A DNA stretch of 64,000 bases from Skeletonema tropicum (lineage: Eukaryota > Bacillariophyta > Thalassiosirophyceae > Thalassiosirales > Thalassiosiraceae): assembly GCA_037178625.1 (NCBI GenBank), contig CM074129.1:2232001-2296000 (forward strand). Reading direction: 5' to 3'. Under the pieces are notes generated by a model. The model did not search any database. It was not told the DNA's origin and saw only the letters and a program-made list of their open reading frames with translations. A program made the position numbers and the translations under genes. Below, piece by piece: positions 23,068 through 32,924 of this stretch. The number at the start of each line of letters is the position of its first letter. The first letter of the stretch is position 1.

Positions 23068-24325
23068 TCATTTACTCCGTGCACGAAGTACAAACGCTGC
23101 ATAAGCCGCCTGGGGTTGTGTGTAGGCACATCTGCCAAGGACTTCCACGCAATATACCCACTGTTCCAATTTCTTCTTGACCCACTCTTCCTTCTCAGCT
23201 GCATCACCATACACTCCACCAAGGTATCGGTGGTGGCGTCCATAATTCAGTTCGGAGATGTCAGCCGCTTCAAAGGCTGCTCGGTCTAGTCTCAGGAAAG
23301 TTGACCCTGATACAGACATTCTCAATGTTCCTCATTACGACCCCAAGCCTAAGGATATTGACGACGAAGGTGTTGCTGAAGTAGTGAAGACACGTGATAT
23401 GGAGTTTGAGGAATACGACTGGTCACGTACACCGTATGCTGGATCGAAGGAAGAATATCCTAAGAATCTACCTTCTGCGAGGGGCAATCCTGTGCAATCG
23501 CTATCATATGTTGATGCCAACCTTTACCATGATATGTTGAGCGGAAAGGCGATCGCTGCAGTTCTTCAGTAGATATTCATTGCATAAAAGTGCTCTTAAG
23601 GAGGCCAAGCCTACAACCTCTTTCTTAATCAGACACCCATCGATTGGTTTTCGAAGAAACAATCTACAGTTGAAACTGCCACTTTTGGATCTGAGAATGT
23701 TGCAGCTAGGACCGCGATTGAGCAAATGAAAGACTTGAAATACACCCTTATGTATCTTGGTGTACCTATGGTTGATCGATCGGTTCTTATCGGGGATAAA
23801 AAGACTGTCATTGACTGAACTACTCAACCACATTCCAGACTTGCGAAGAGACATTTAATCTTGTCATATCATTTCGTGCGTGCGTGGAGCATCCTCATCT
23901 TGCGGCATACAAATGTAGTGGGATTTATCTGGTTCGGGATAGTATCCAACATGGGGCCCCTTTTCTTTGAGAAGCTGAAGCATAGTAGCGTTATCGAGTG
24001 CGGTACTGACACCGCCGAGATCATCAGCATACCAAGGTTGGAGAGCTCCAGGGACTTTTTCCCTTAACCATTCCGCTAGTGGCATCAGGGCGATGCCATA
24101 GCACACCATAGACAGGCAGCACCCCTGCGTGATGCCCTCCTTGCACGCAATGACGGTAGGGTCTTCTCCCATTTCAATCCGCATAAAGCAAAGGCTATGG
24201 TGTTGATAGCGGTGTATTGAGAAGTACAGGGGTTGTATGAAGAAATTATTCGACCGGAAATGCAAATTGTACCACACCGTTTGACGCAGCCCTTGCGAAT
24301 GACTCTCTTCGGGTATTCCAGACAT
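23068..24325 (-). pseudogene. Non-LTR-type reverse transcriptase fragment, split by a Copia insertion
   Basis: Reading the minus strand, 24325-23864 encodes a reverse-transcriptase palm with EGITQGCCLSM and the active-site-like WYADDLGGV, followed by GPHVGYYPEPDKS. The continuation is found at about 23290-23068 (ELNYGRHHRYLGG, then KEEWVKKKLEQWV and QPQAAYAAFV), which matches the segment that follows the palm in a reverse-transcriptase family I recognise from diatom genomes. Between the two parts lies a plus-strand Copia fragment. The start is missing and the second half is truncated, so it is not functional. Confidence 0.7.
23290..23880 (+). pseudogene. Ty1/Copia RNase H fragment inserted in the reverse-transcriptase gene
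   Basis: The first part in frame 23258-23572 includes EEYDWSRTPYAGSKEEYP and SYVDANLYHDMLSGKA, a typical Copia junction of reverse transcriptase and RNase H. The next frame continues TPIDWFSKKQSTVETATFGS and KYTLMYLGVPM, and after further shifts LSYHFVRA. It lacks both ends and both LTRs. Because it interrupts a minus-strand gene that resumes on its far side, it arrived after that element. Confidence 0.75.
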
Positions 24326-26045
24326 CAGGAGGCCAAGCAGGAGACCCTACGGTCTACAACCACAATACGGCCAAAATCGCCAAAATCATGCGTCAGTAAA
24401 GTCAACTGAGATCCCCAACCAAGGCGAGATCTACGAAGTGATCTCTGCCAGGTCAAGTACTTGCTCATCAAGGACGTCCGGCTCTGCTCCGCTAATAATA
24501 TGTTACCACAAATTAAGATGCATTTCAAATTCCTCATCTCAACGCTTTTTAGTGCTTATGATGATTCCCTCATATGTATTGGTAATTCTTTTTCATTAGT
24601 CCACTTCACAGAAAGTGTTCAAACTGACATCACTAACGCCTCATTTGAACCTAAAGCACAAAGATCCCATCGATAAAACACAACACAAATCAACTTTATG
24701 CAAACACGAAGGAGATAAAGAAAAAGGCACAGAATTCAATTATCTCAAGCGATTCGAATTTTAGTTCGAAGAGCCAATGACGTTCTAGAAATGCAAAAAT
24801 ATGACCTTAGCAATGTAAAAATATGACATTAAATCATACAAAATTCTTCATAAAGAACGCGTCTTCAATTTGTTTCGACCCTCATGATAATCAACCTATC
24901 TGCCTTCTCTTTTGCAGTTTTCTTGAGTCAATTTGTTTAGCTTTTTGACTAGTTGCTGAGCAAATTCGGTATATTCGCTACTGCATACTCTAGGCTGGCT
25001 TGACGAACGCACTCTAGGCTGGCTTGACGAACGCATTATAAAGGCATTAGCAGAGTCAGTTTAGCACTTGTTTTGACAATCACAGCCGGAATGCGATTTT
25101 CGCTTGCAGACCTAATTCCAGGGCTTAGTTTGTACGTCATTGATTCGGTTTTGAAATAAGACTTAGAATTTGAGCAGTATTGGCAAATGTCTTCACTGAC
25201 CGATTCTTTCAGTTTTTACCAATCCCAATCTAGGTAAAGAGTCTATGAACCATTGACAACTTTTCCAGACACAACGAGTGTCATCGATCGACCGGATAGA
25301 ACAATTATCGGCTGGAGTATTCAGTGCGCACAACTTTAAATCGGCTGGTTACGCCTCGGGCAAGAGTGGGATCTGCCAGTGATCCTGAACTCACACTTAT
25401 AGCTTAGCGTAAACTTTTTTCCCCGCCCGCCCATCCCTTTTGTGGGTAGTTTTCTTTTGACCCTTCCGTTTCCTCAGGAGTTAAGAGCCCTTTGGAGGTC
25501 CAAGGTTGCTACTATCAATGTGTGACGTGGCCAGCTCGTTAGCTACAGCTTTTTAAGCCACTTTCACTCGGGTAGAAACGGTTGCTCGGACAGAGGAATT
25601 GGAGTGCCGAGGTTCGGGACTTGTGTCCCCTATTTGCAGGAGTATTTTCTTGAACCTAGATAGGATTGTGGCTGGGGTAAGCCTAACCAACATTCATAGG
25701 TTTGTCATGGTTGGAGAGACAATCTAGGAGCGCATACTTGTTATGTCTTACTGAGAGACTGGGCTCTTAGTTTATTGTGTTCATCTCAACGCTTGTCAGT
25801 GCTTAGGATGCTTCGCTTAATATGTAATGAGAATGTTGTTTCATTCATATCAAGGAGCGTTGGACTTGTGATTTGTACGCAGGCTCTAGACACCGAATAG
25901 GCCACACTCCTGTTCCTAGATACCTGCAATGGGCAAGTTCAGATCCAGCCTGCCTGAGAGATTTTCCTGAATTAAGTACCATGCTAAACTAATCCCTTAT
26001 TATGTACGTGATGAGTCGTTGTGATCTGGAATACCAGTCTGATAG
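24326..26045. other. Gene-free repeat-containing spacer upstream of the Copia copy
   Basis: No frame of useful length is open. A ~70-bp segment beginning TCATCTCAACGCTT is present at 24534-24605 and again, diverged, at 25782-25853. Two adjacent 24-bp repeats lie at 24987-25034. The region could include remnants of a 5' LTR or gag region, but I cannot show this. Confidence 0.4.
24987..25034. repeat. Two tandem 24-bp repeats
   Basis: ACTCTAGGCTGGCTTGACGA plus ACGC occurs at 24987-25010 and is exactly repeated at 25011-25034. No function is apparent. Confidence 0.95.
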
Positions 26046-26110
26046 CGATCACTCTGTCGTCATTCATATTATTATGTAACAGAAATTTTAAAGTACGTCC
26101 AGAGTGATCG
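26046..26110. repeat. Hairpin with 11-bp perfect stem and a recurrent 19-bp loop motif
   Basis: CGATCACTCTG at 26046-26056 pairs perfectly with CAGAGTGATCG at 26100-26110. The 43-nt loop contains TAACAGAAATTTTAAAGTA at 26077-26095. The same motif with one mismatch occurs at 12557-12575, and exactly, on the minus strand, in another hairpin at 40790-40808. Confidence 0.7.
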
Positions 26111-26171
26111 GTGGGACTCCTAACACAGCTTTTTTCTTACATACGATTGAATTTGCTCTGAGGAAGCAACG

Positions 26172-27972
26172 ATGTCTGAGAGATCTCTGCGTGCTATGAC
26201 TACCACCTTTGATAATATCGAAGAGTTGATGGGCTCACCTTTGTCACAGCATATCCAACTCTCTGCTAATGACTGCTCCTATGATGGTTCTATCTCTGGC
26301 GTTCTTTGCGAGCATGTATCTCCTTGGTTCTTGAATGCTAAGACTGGAATCTCTGCTGAAGACAATCCTGGCTGGGATGAAGCTATGCGTGGTCCTGAAG
26401 CTGAACAATATTGGGAAGCGGCTAAGTCTGAGATTGCTACACTTGAGTCTATGGGTTCTTGGGAAGTTGTTGATGTGTCTGAAGTGCCTAAAGGTCAGCG
26501 TATCTTGCCTAGTCTTTGGGTGTTTAAGCGCAAGCGTCTGCCCGACGGGACTATTCGCAAGTACAAAGGGCGCTTTACTGTCAGAGGTGATCGACAAGTT
26601 GCTGGAGTTGATTACAATGAGACGTGGGCCCCGGTATGCAAGTGGACTACAGTTCGTATGATGTTTATTCTACAATTGTCAGCTTGGTTTGAAGAGTGCT
26701 GCTGCGGATGTTCAAGCGGCTTTCTTACACGGAACTCTTCCTGAAAATGAACGTGCTTATGTCGCTATGCCTAAAGGATTTGAACAGCCTGGTAAAGTCT
26801 TGAAGTTGAAACAAAGTGTCTACGGTTTGAAGCAGGCGCCACGTTGCTTTTGGAAGTATCTTACCGAGAAAATGCAAGACGTTGGTTTGGAGCAAAGCAA
26901 GTTTGATAGTTGCCTATTTATTGGGAAGAAAGTTATTGCTGTCGCTTACGTTGATGATATCCTCTTTTGGGCTAAGGATGACGCTGATATTACAAGTGTT
27001 ATGGTACAACTTCGCGAGAGTGGTCTTCTTTTGGAAAAGGAATCCGATGCAGCTGGCTTTCTTGGCGTTGATATTCAAGTGCTTGAGAAAGATGCTGATG
27101 GCCGTGCTACCAAGTTGGAACTTACTCAGACTGGTCTCATTGATCGCATCATCACTAATCTTGGTTTGGATGGTGGTCCTGAAGGTAACAAGTCTGTCCC
27201 CGCTGGTACCAAGCCACTGCCGAAAGATGCTGACGGTGATCCTTGCATTGAACATTTTAATGTGGCTGCTGTTGTTGGTCAATTGCTCTATCTTTCTGGC
27301 CACACACGTCCTGAAATTGCCTATGCCGTGAACTGCTGCGCTAGGTACATGTTCTGCCCTAAGCGTTCTCATGAACTGGCTCTCAAGCAGATTGGTCGCT
27401 ATCTTCGCAAGACAAGAAACAAAGGTTTGATTCTTGAACCTACTGCAAATGTTTTGGAAATCAATGCCTATCCTGATGCTGATTTTGCTGGTATGTATGG
27501 TGTTGAGCGTCCGGATGATCCTGCTTGTGTCAAGAGCAGAACTGGTTTTGTTATTACAGTCGCAAACTGTCCTGTACTGTGGAAGTCTTCACTCCAAACT
27601 AAGACTGCCTTGTCTACAATGGAAGCTGAGATTTCTGCTTTGGCTCACTGTTGTCGCGAGCTGTTCCCTATCATGGATTTGGCTTCACATCTGGCTGAAT
27701 ATTACGAGTTGGATTCTGCTACTACAAAGATGAATGTTACTGTCCACGAGGACAATAGCTCGGCGCTGATCTTTGCCAAGCTTATTCCTCCTGAATACAC
27801 ACCTCGGTCGAAGTTCTTTCACTTGGAGACGGTTTGGTTCCGCGAAGAAATTGTGAAGCGTGGGATTCAGTTGGTCAAGATTGATACGAAAGAGCAGATT
27901 GGTGATATCTTTACAAAAGGTCTTACGAGGGTTCCCTTTGAGTATCTTCGCTACAAATTGTGTGGGTGGTGA
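26172..27972 (+). pseudogene. 5'-truncated Ty1/Copia pol: reverse transcriptase and RNase H
   Basis: Two frames, 26172-26744 and 26689-27972, join by a +1 shift near 26670-26690. Together they cover the Copia reverse transcriptase and RNase H. Visible motifs are SEIATLESMGSWEVV, LPSLWVFKRKRLPDG, KYKGRFTVRGDRQVAGVDY, ADVQAAFLHGTLPE, KQSVYGLKQAP, catalytic YVDDILFW, GQLLYLSGHTRPEIAYAV, LSTMEAEISALAHCCREL, HEDNSSALIFAK, and the C-terminal KEQIGDIFTKGL. Gag, protease and integrase are absent upstream, so this copy is truncated and not autonomous. Apart from the single shift, the reading is intact for about 600 codons, which suggests a rather young insertion. Confidence 0.85.
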
Positions 27973-28035
27973 CACCCTTTGATGTTTGTTATTGTTGCGA
28001 GTCAGTGGCATGGTTCGATGCTCACTGATTCGAGA

Positions 28036-28340
28036 AGGAGTGTTGAGGTTGCCTAGTTGTGACTCGCTTTCCTATTTTAGGTTTACATGTTTCTGTCGAT
28101 TGAGTGAGTTTTCGTATATGGTTCTCACTCACATCATCTAACGCAAGAGCTGCGCTATCTTATGCGTTGAGTTGCACTTTGCTTAATTGTCAAGTGCAAA
28201 TCAAAGCTTCTCACAATAAAATAATATTGTCTCTGTTACTACAAAGTCAACGCTACACAGAGCATTCGGGACGCCGGATACTCTTCATTGTCTGCGTCAA
28301 TATCTTCCTATACTTCCAGCGTTGCTCTGCATCATGTTGA
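28036..28340 (+). mobile_element. Probable 3' LTR of the Copia copy
   Basis: About 65 bp after the pol stop, a purine-rich stretch GAGAAGGAG leads into TGTTGAGGTTGCC, the layout expected of a polypurine tract followed by an LTR starting with TG. The following ~300 bp are non-coding. The right border is a guess, and no matching 5' LTR is present in the window. Confidence 0.45.
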
Positions 28341-29036
28341 TGGAGCACGGCACCTCAAAGCCCATACGATAAGCGATGACCCCATGGCGACACGGCGAAG
28401 CAGCTCCTGATGATGCGATCCTCAAGGCTCAGTTGATGACGAGGGCGAGGGCCCCTGCTCGTGCGCCGTTTATTATCAACAACTCCTCGTGCCAGCTGTT
28501 TGGATCGGCTTATCTTCGACGTAAAATTGTCATGGAAAAGTTGTCAGACGCTTTTTGGAATCTTACAACAATCAACGATGGCGCTGCTTGAAAAGTACTA
28601 TGTTTTGCGAGTGCGAGCGGTAGCGGGTAGCGAGGACGAGCTGTGTTTGTGTTTATTGTACAAATCGGTAGCGCTTAGAATAAGGATTCGAATGATATGC
28701 GACTGATAGACGAGATATGACTCGTTGCTCTTATGAGTTGAGACTCTTTTTCTTCCATCTACAGGCTTGATTGGTGATTTGTGGGATGCTGTAGTTGCAA
28801 GTGGCTTTGGCTTGGCTAGGCGGGGGTAATAATTCAAACTCACATTCTGTAAATATCTACTTGAACTTAGATATCAATAGTTTTGGAAATTACACTACGA
28901 CTTTGATGAACTCCAATCCCCACGCCTGAACTTGGGCTCAATTCATGCACATTTGTTATTGAGATCTATAAAAGTTTAAAGATGACGCTGCCTGTACAAG
29001 CCCACACCAACTCAACACACCTTCACGCGGACACAG
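28341..29036. other. Spacer without a supportable gene
   Basis: Short frames only (for example 28376-28591), with no recognisable domain. This marks the change from the repeat-rich left part to the gene-dense right part of the window. Confidence 0.45.
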
Positions 29037-29738
29037 TCACAACCTCTTTGCGAAACCGTCGGTGGTTGAAGAATCTCTTTTTGCCTTTGTATAAGTACCT
29101 CCATTTTCTTCGCTTCCACTGCCACAGCAAATATCGAACATCCCAAGCACAGCAACAAGTAGAACTGCTGCAAAAAGTGTAAACACGCCACTATCCAAGT
29201 CGACGTCAGCTTCTTCTATCCAAACGTATTCGACATTAAACGACTTGGGCATCTTGTTTAGCCCTCCACCGTTAGACTGATCTCTATATCGCATTTCTTG
29301 TTGTACCGAATGAATGCTTCCATCACTCGCCGAATACACAAACTTAATGATAAGGGTGTCCAATGCTTTGCGCGACGGTCGTTGTGAAGGATTGTATACA
29401 TCTATTGTGCTGATGTGATGAAATCCCTCGTCAAATTGCATAGACATGCGCAATAGTTCTTCTTGTTTACTATCGCCGTAATTTCTATAATGGTTATTGT
29501 TTGCAAGTTTCAGATCATTTTCGGCATCGAGCAAGAATTGTGTTTCGATCTTCGTTTTTGTTGACACGCCAAATCTTGGCATTTGGTGTCGATACGCTTC
29601 AAGTTTGTGTTTATTCGTTCGAATTATGATCCCTACATCATCTCCAATTCTGTACGATTGAACTGGCATAAGTAAACAAAGAACTAGCAATGCGATCGTT
29701 AAGATGATGTGTTTGTGTCTTTTTCGTGAAGCGTCCAT
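29037..29738 (-). CDS. Predicted single-pass type I membrane protein, unknown function
   Basis: The protein has 233 residues from ATG 29738; the upstream in-frame GTG is less likely as a start. Residues 10-28 form a signal peptide core (IILTIALLVLCLLMPVQSY). A lumenal or extracellular part follows, beginning RIGDDVGIIIRTNKHKLEAY. A second hydrophobic stretch near residues 187-208 (GVFTLFAAVLLVAVLGMF) is the membrane anchor, leaving a short cytosolic tail rich in Ser and Lys. I do not recognise the family. It is divergently transcribed from the Rpt4 gene with 451 bp between the start codons. Confidence 0.65.
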   Translation of the reverse strand: MDASRKRHKHIILTIALLVLCLLMPVQSYRIGDDVGIIIRTNKHKLEAYRHQMPRFGVSTKTKIETQFLLDAENDLKLANNNHYRNYGDSKQEELLRMSMQFDEGFHHISTIDVYNPSQRPSRKALDTLIIKFVYSASDGSIHSVQQEMRYRDQSNGGGLNKMPKSFNVEYVWIEEADVDLDSGVFTLFAAVLLVAVLGMFDICCGSGSEENGGTYTKAKRDSSTTDGFAKRL

Positions 29739-30189
29739 GATTCGCACAATTAGTAGGGGATGCCGTGATGGTCACTATTCGGCGGCAAGAAGTGCAGCAG
29801 CTAGATGGATATAATAATTTTGGCAGCTATGATGGCTTTTGCTTTGAAAAGTGTACCAATGTTGTGTTTTGTGTAGCATGAGTATTGTATGTATGTAGGA
29901 TGATGATCATGATGATGTGCATGCAGCTTTGTGCGGTTCGTTGCGCGCGCGCATGCATGCATGGTGGATGCATTCACTCTATTTTTTATTCACTTCGTGC
30001 TATTTATGAAGACACCCATCTCCTCTGGCAAAGATCTTGGCCGAAGCCCAACGAAATCACCAACACAACAACAATGATTGAATTGAGAGATAAAAAGTTA
30101 ATAGGTAGCACAACACAAACACAAGGAAGGCAAGCAAGCAAATAGTGCCGGCCCAGTAATAGGATAAGCAACTCCAACTAATTAGCAAG
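29739..30189. promoter_or_regulatory. Shared divergent promoter region with alternating purine-pyrimidine tract
   Basis: This gap between two divergent start codons must hold both promoters. It contains an alternating purine-pyrimidine run at about 29943-29963 (GCGCGCGCGCATGCATGCAT), a sequence type prone to Z-DNA. No TATA box can be placed with confidence. Confidence 0.45.
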
Positions 30190-31574
30190 ATGTCAGAAGG
30201 AGAGACAGCTGTAGCAGCGCCCTCTGAGAGAGAGCAGGTGCTGGAGCAATACCGTGCCAAAATCCGAGAGCATCGGGAGACCGAGGCCCGCCTCAAGCGC
30301 ATGCGTGAAGATGTCAAGGGCCTCGTTGCCAGGTATCAAAAGACGGAGGACGATTTATCGGCATTGCAGTCGGTCGGACAAATTATTGGCGATGTGTTGA
30401 AGAAGCTGGACAACGAGAGGTTCATCGTCAAGGCCAGCAGTGGACCTCGATACGTCGTGGGGTGTCGCTCCAGGTTGAATCAAGACAAGCTCAAGCCGGG
30501 GACGCGTGTGGCTCTCGACATGACGACGCTCACCATCATGAGGATATTACCGCGAGAGGTCGATCCCGACTGTCTTTCACATGCAGGAAGACGATGAGGG
30601 GGGCAAGAAGGTGAGGAAACCGAACTTGTGCAGTGCTTTTGGTTCTCTTTCAACAATCATTTTTATTTACACTCTTACATGCATTTATTTGAAATCTCAT
30701 CAAATCAGACGAGCTTTAGTGACGTTGGAGGATTGAATGAACAGATTAGGGAATTGAGGGAGGTGATTGAATTGCCCTTGACAAATCCTGAGTTGTTCAT
30801 TCGGGTTGGAATAAAGGTAAGAGAAATGTTGTTTACGCGCAGATTAACCGTGTACAAAGAACTATCCTTTATATACTCACACATCAAATTTGGAAACAGC
30901 CACCAAAAGGAGTTTTGCTCTATGGACCGCCGGGAACTGGAAAAACGATGCTCGCAAAAGCTCTCGCTTCCAACATTAATGCCACCTTCCTCAAAGTTGT
31001 GGCTTCTGCCATTGTCGATAAATACATTGGAGAATCCGCTCGTATCATCCGTGAAATGTTCGGTTTTGCCAGAGATCATCAACCCTGCGTCATTTTTATG
31101 GATGAGATTGATGCCATCGGAGGATCGAGGTTTAGTGAGGGCACTTCTGCCGATCGTGAAATTCAGCGTACTTTGATGGAGTTGCTAAATCAGATGGATG
31201 GGTTTGAGGAACAGGGCCAAGTGAAAATGGTGATGGCGACGAACCGTCCTGATATTTTGGACCCTGCACTTTTGCGTCCTGGTCGTTTGGATAGAAAGAT
31301 TGAAATCCCAGAGCCGAACGAAACACAGCGTTTGGAAATTCTCAAGATCCATTCGGCATCAATCACGAAACGGGGAGATATTGATTTTGAGAGTGTGGTG
31401 AAGTTGGCAGATGGGTTGAATGGTGCTGACATGAGGAACATTTGTACAGAGGCAGGACTATTTGCGATTAGGAATGATAGGGATTATGTGATGGAAGAAG
31501 ATTTTATGAAGGCAGCAAGAAAGATTTTGGACACTAAAAAGTTGGAGAGCAAGTTGGACTACAGCAAGGTTTAG
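30190..31574 (+). CDS. RPT4: 26S proteasome regulatory ATPase subunit Rpt4 (PSMC6 / 10B)
   Basis: Rpt4 is one of six AAA ATPases of the proteasome base that unfold ubiquitinated substrates. Exons are 30190-30610, 30709-30816 and 30900-31574, with GT-AG introns of 98 and 83 nt and phase 0 joins. The N-terminal coiled coil (about residues 10-60) is followed by the OB domain ([40 protein letters not shown]). The AAA domain carries Walker A GPPGTGKT, Walker [10 protein letters not shown], and the arginine-finger region [13 protein letters not shown]. The spacing and sequence match Rpt4 rather than Rpt6. One extra base at about 30568 breaks exon 1 just after LPREVDP; skipping it restores the conserved T-V-F-H-M. 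An essential gene is unlikely to be truly broken here, so this is probably a sequence error. Confidence 0.95.
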
Positions 31575-31797
31575 ATTGGGCTGGGATGTTGGGTTTGTAC
31601 ATCCATCAAATCCTCTAATTTGCCACGTTATAAAATGCGATTGTTCGCACCAAATGGGTTAATATCAGATTTTCCTTTGTGACACTTGAGCTGTCTATCT
31701 TTCATCTTGTAGCAGCTTTGTCCTGTTTTTTCTTACATTTGTCACGTGTTCCTCACAATAAGTAATTCTGTCCTCATAGTTTGAACATTGTTAAATC

Positions 31798-32555
31798 TTA
31801 CTCCAAAAATCCCTTCTCTTCACCTTCCATCCTGTACAATTCAGCCAACCTCTCCCTCTCGTCTTCAGCCATACGTTCCCTCTTCGCTTGCTCCTTTTCT
31901 TCCGCCTTTTGAACCTGTTTGTTCATGTACGACTTCTTCTTCTTCCCCGAAGATCCAATGATGCTATTCTCCCCCGAAAGTGCCGCTGCTAGTCCCACAT
32001 TTTTAACCGGTACATTGTACAGTCGACATCTGGCTACAAGTTTCAATGGACTACGTGGATCTGTACTGCTCTCTACGAGGTCAGAGATTGAGAAGGTTGT
32101 CCCATCGGCTAGTCTAACTAAAGCTGTCTCCGATTTAACTCCGGAAAGTTCTACGGATACTATAGATTTTGCTGAGTCTCGAAGAATCACGTCAAATTCA
32201 GAGCTGTGGTAAAGTAAGTTTTGTGTTTGCAATGGTTTAGAGAACAAGCACATAAAAAGAGCGTGGACAAACGTACGGGGAAACGCACGAACCTTGTAAC
32301 AGAGGGAAGGTCAGCAATAGCAGCAGCGTTGGCAGCAGCTGGGATTATTGAGCTCGCGAGCAATACAGAAGATGCAAGGTTGCTTAGCACGCTTCGGCGA
32401 TCCAAGTCTGGGCTGTTGACAGAGTCAGAGTGCAATTGAGTCTTCACCGATGAAGAAGACTTTGGTGCTATTGGTGAAATCGTAGAGAAAGACGAAACAG
32501 TTATGCCCTCCATTGAGGAGACCACGGCTATTGTTAGCAGCGAAAGGACTTTCAT
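31798..32555 (-). CDS. Predicted thylakoid-lumen protein with twin-arginine signal, unknown function
   Basis: Exon 1 is about 32555-32293 and exon 2 32203-31798. The 89-nt intron with donor AG|GTTCG and acceptor CACAG is my best frame-keeping choice. The start is ATG 32555 (MKVLSLLTIAVVSS). The presequence has three parts: a signal peptide, a Ser/Lys-rich transit segment, and DRRSVLSNLASSVLLASS with AAANA, a Tat-type lumen signal with two arginines. The mature part (DVILRDSAKSIVSVELSG, VKNVGLAAALSG) ends in a charged coiled coil (about the last 45 residues). I do not recognise the family. The gene converges on Rpt4 with 223 bp between the two stop codons. Confidence 0.65.
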
Positions 32556-32924
32556 CGTGGAGAGTGGAAAAGGAGTTATCAATAGCGATCGATTATTGCA
32601 GTGGCAGGGGGCGGAAGGCGCAAACAATACAACTTCAAACTTTGCTTCATCTTCGTCTTCATTCAGCATTCAGCAGTCATCAGCCGCGTTTTGATTTGCG
32701 GCGCTTTACGTGGAACTTCCTACTTAAAAGACATCACACATAGCGTGAAAAGAGTGGAATGATACAGTTTTTGTCTCGAAAAGGATCTGGCATCTGGCCT
32801 CGCAAACAAAAACAAAGCCTCGCAACGCTGGAGAAAGATTATCTGTTGTCCTCTCCATGTCGTGCCCTCTCTAGAGTAGCACGCGGTGGATATCCGAAGG
32901 TTACGTCGCCTTGACGCGAAGACG
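32556..32924. other. Divergent intergenic region
   Basis: This is the shared 5' region of the lumenal protein gene and the Fic-RING gene. Frames extend into it from both sides, but start-codon choice puts it outside both proteins. No clear regulatory motif is seen. Confidence 0.4.
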
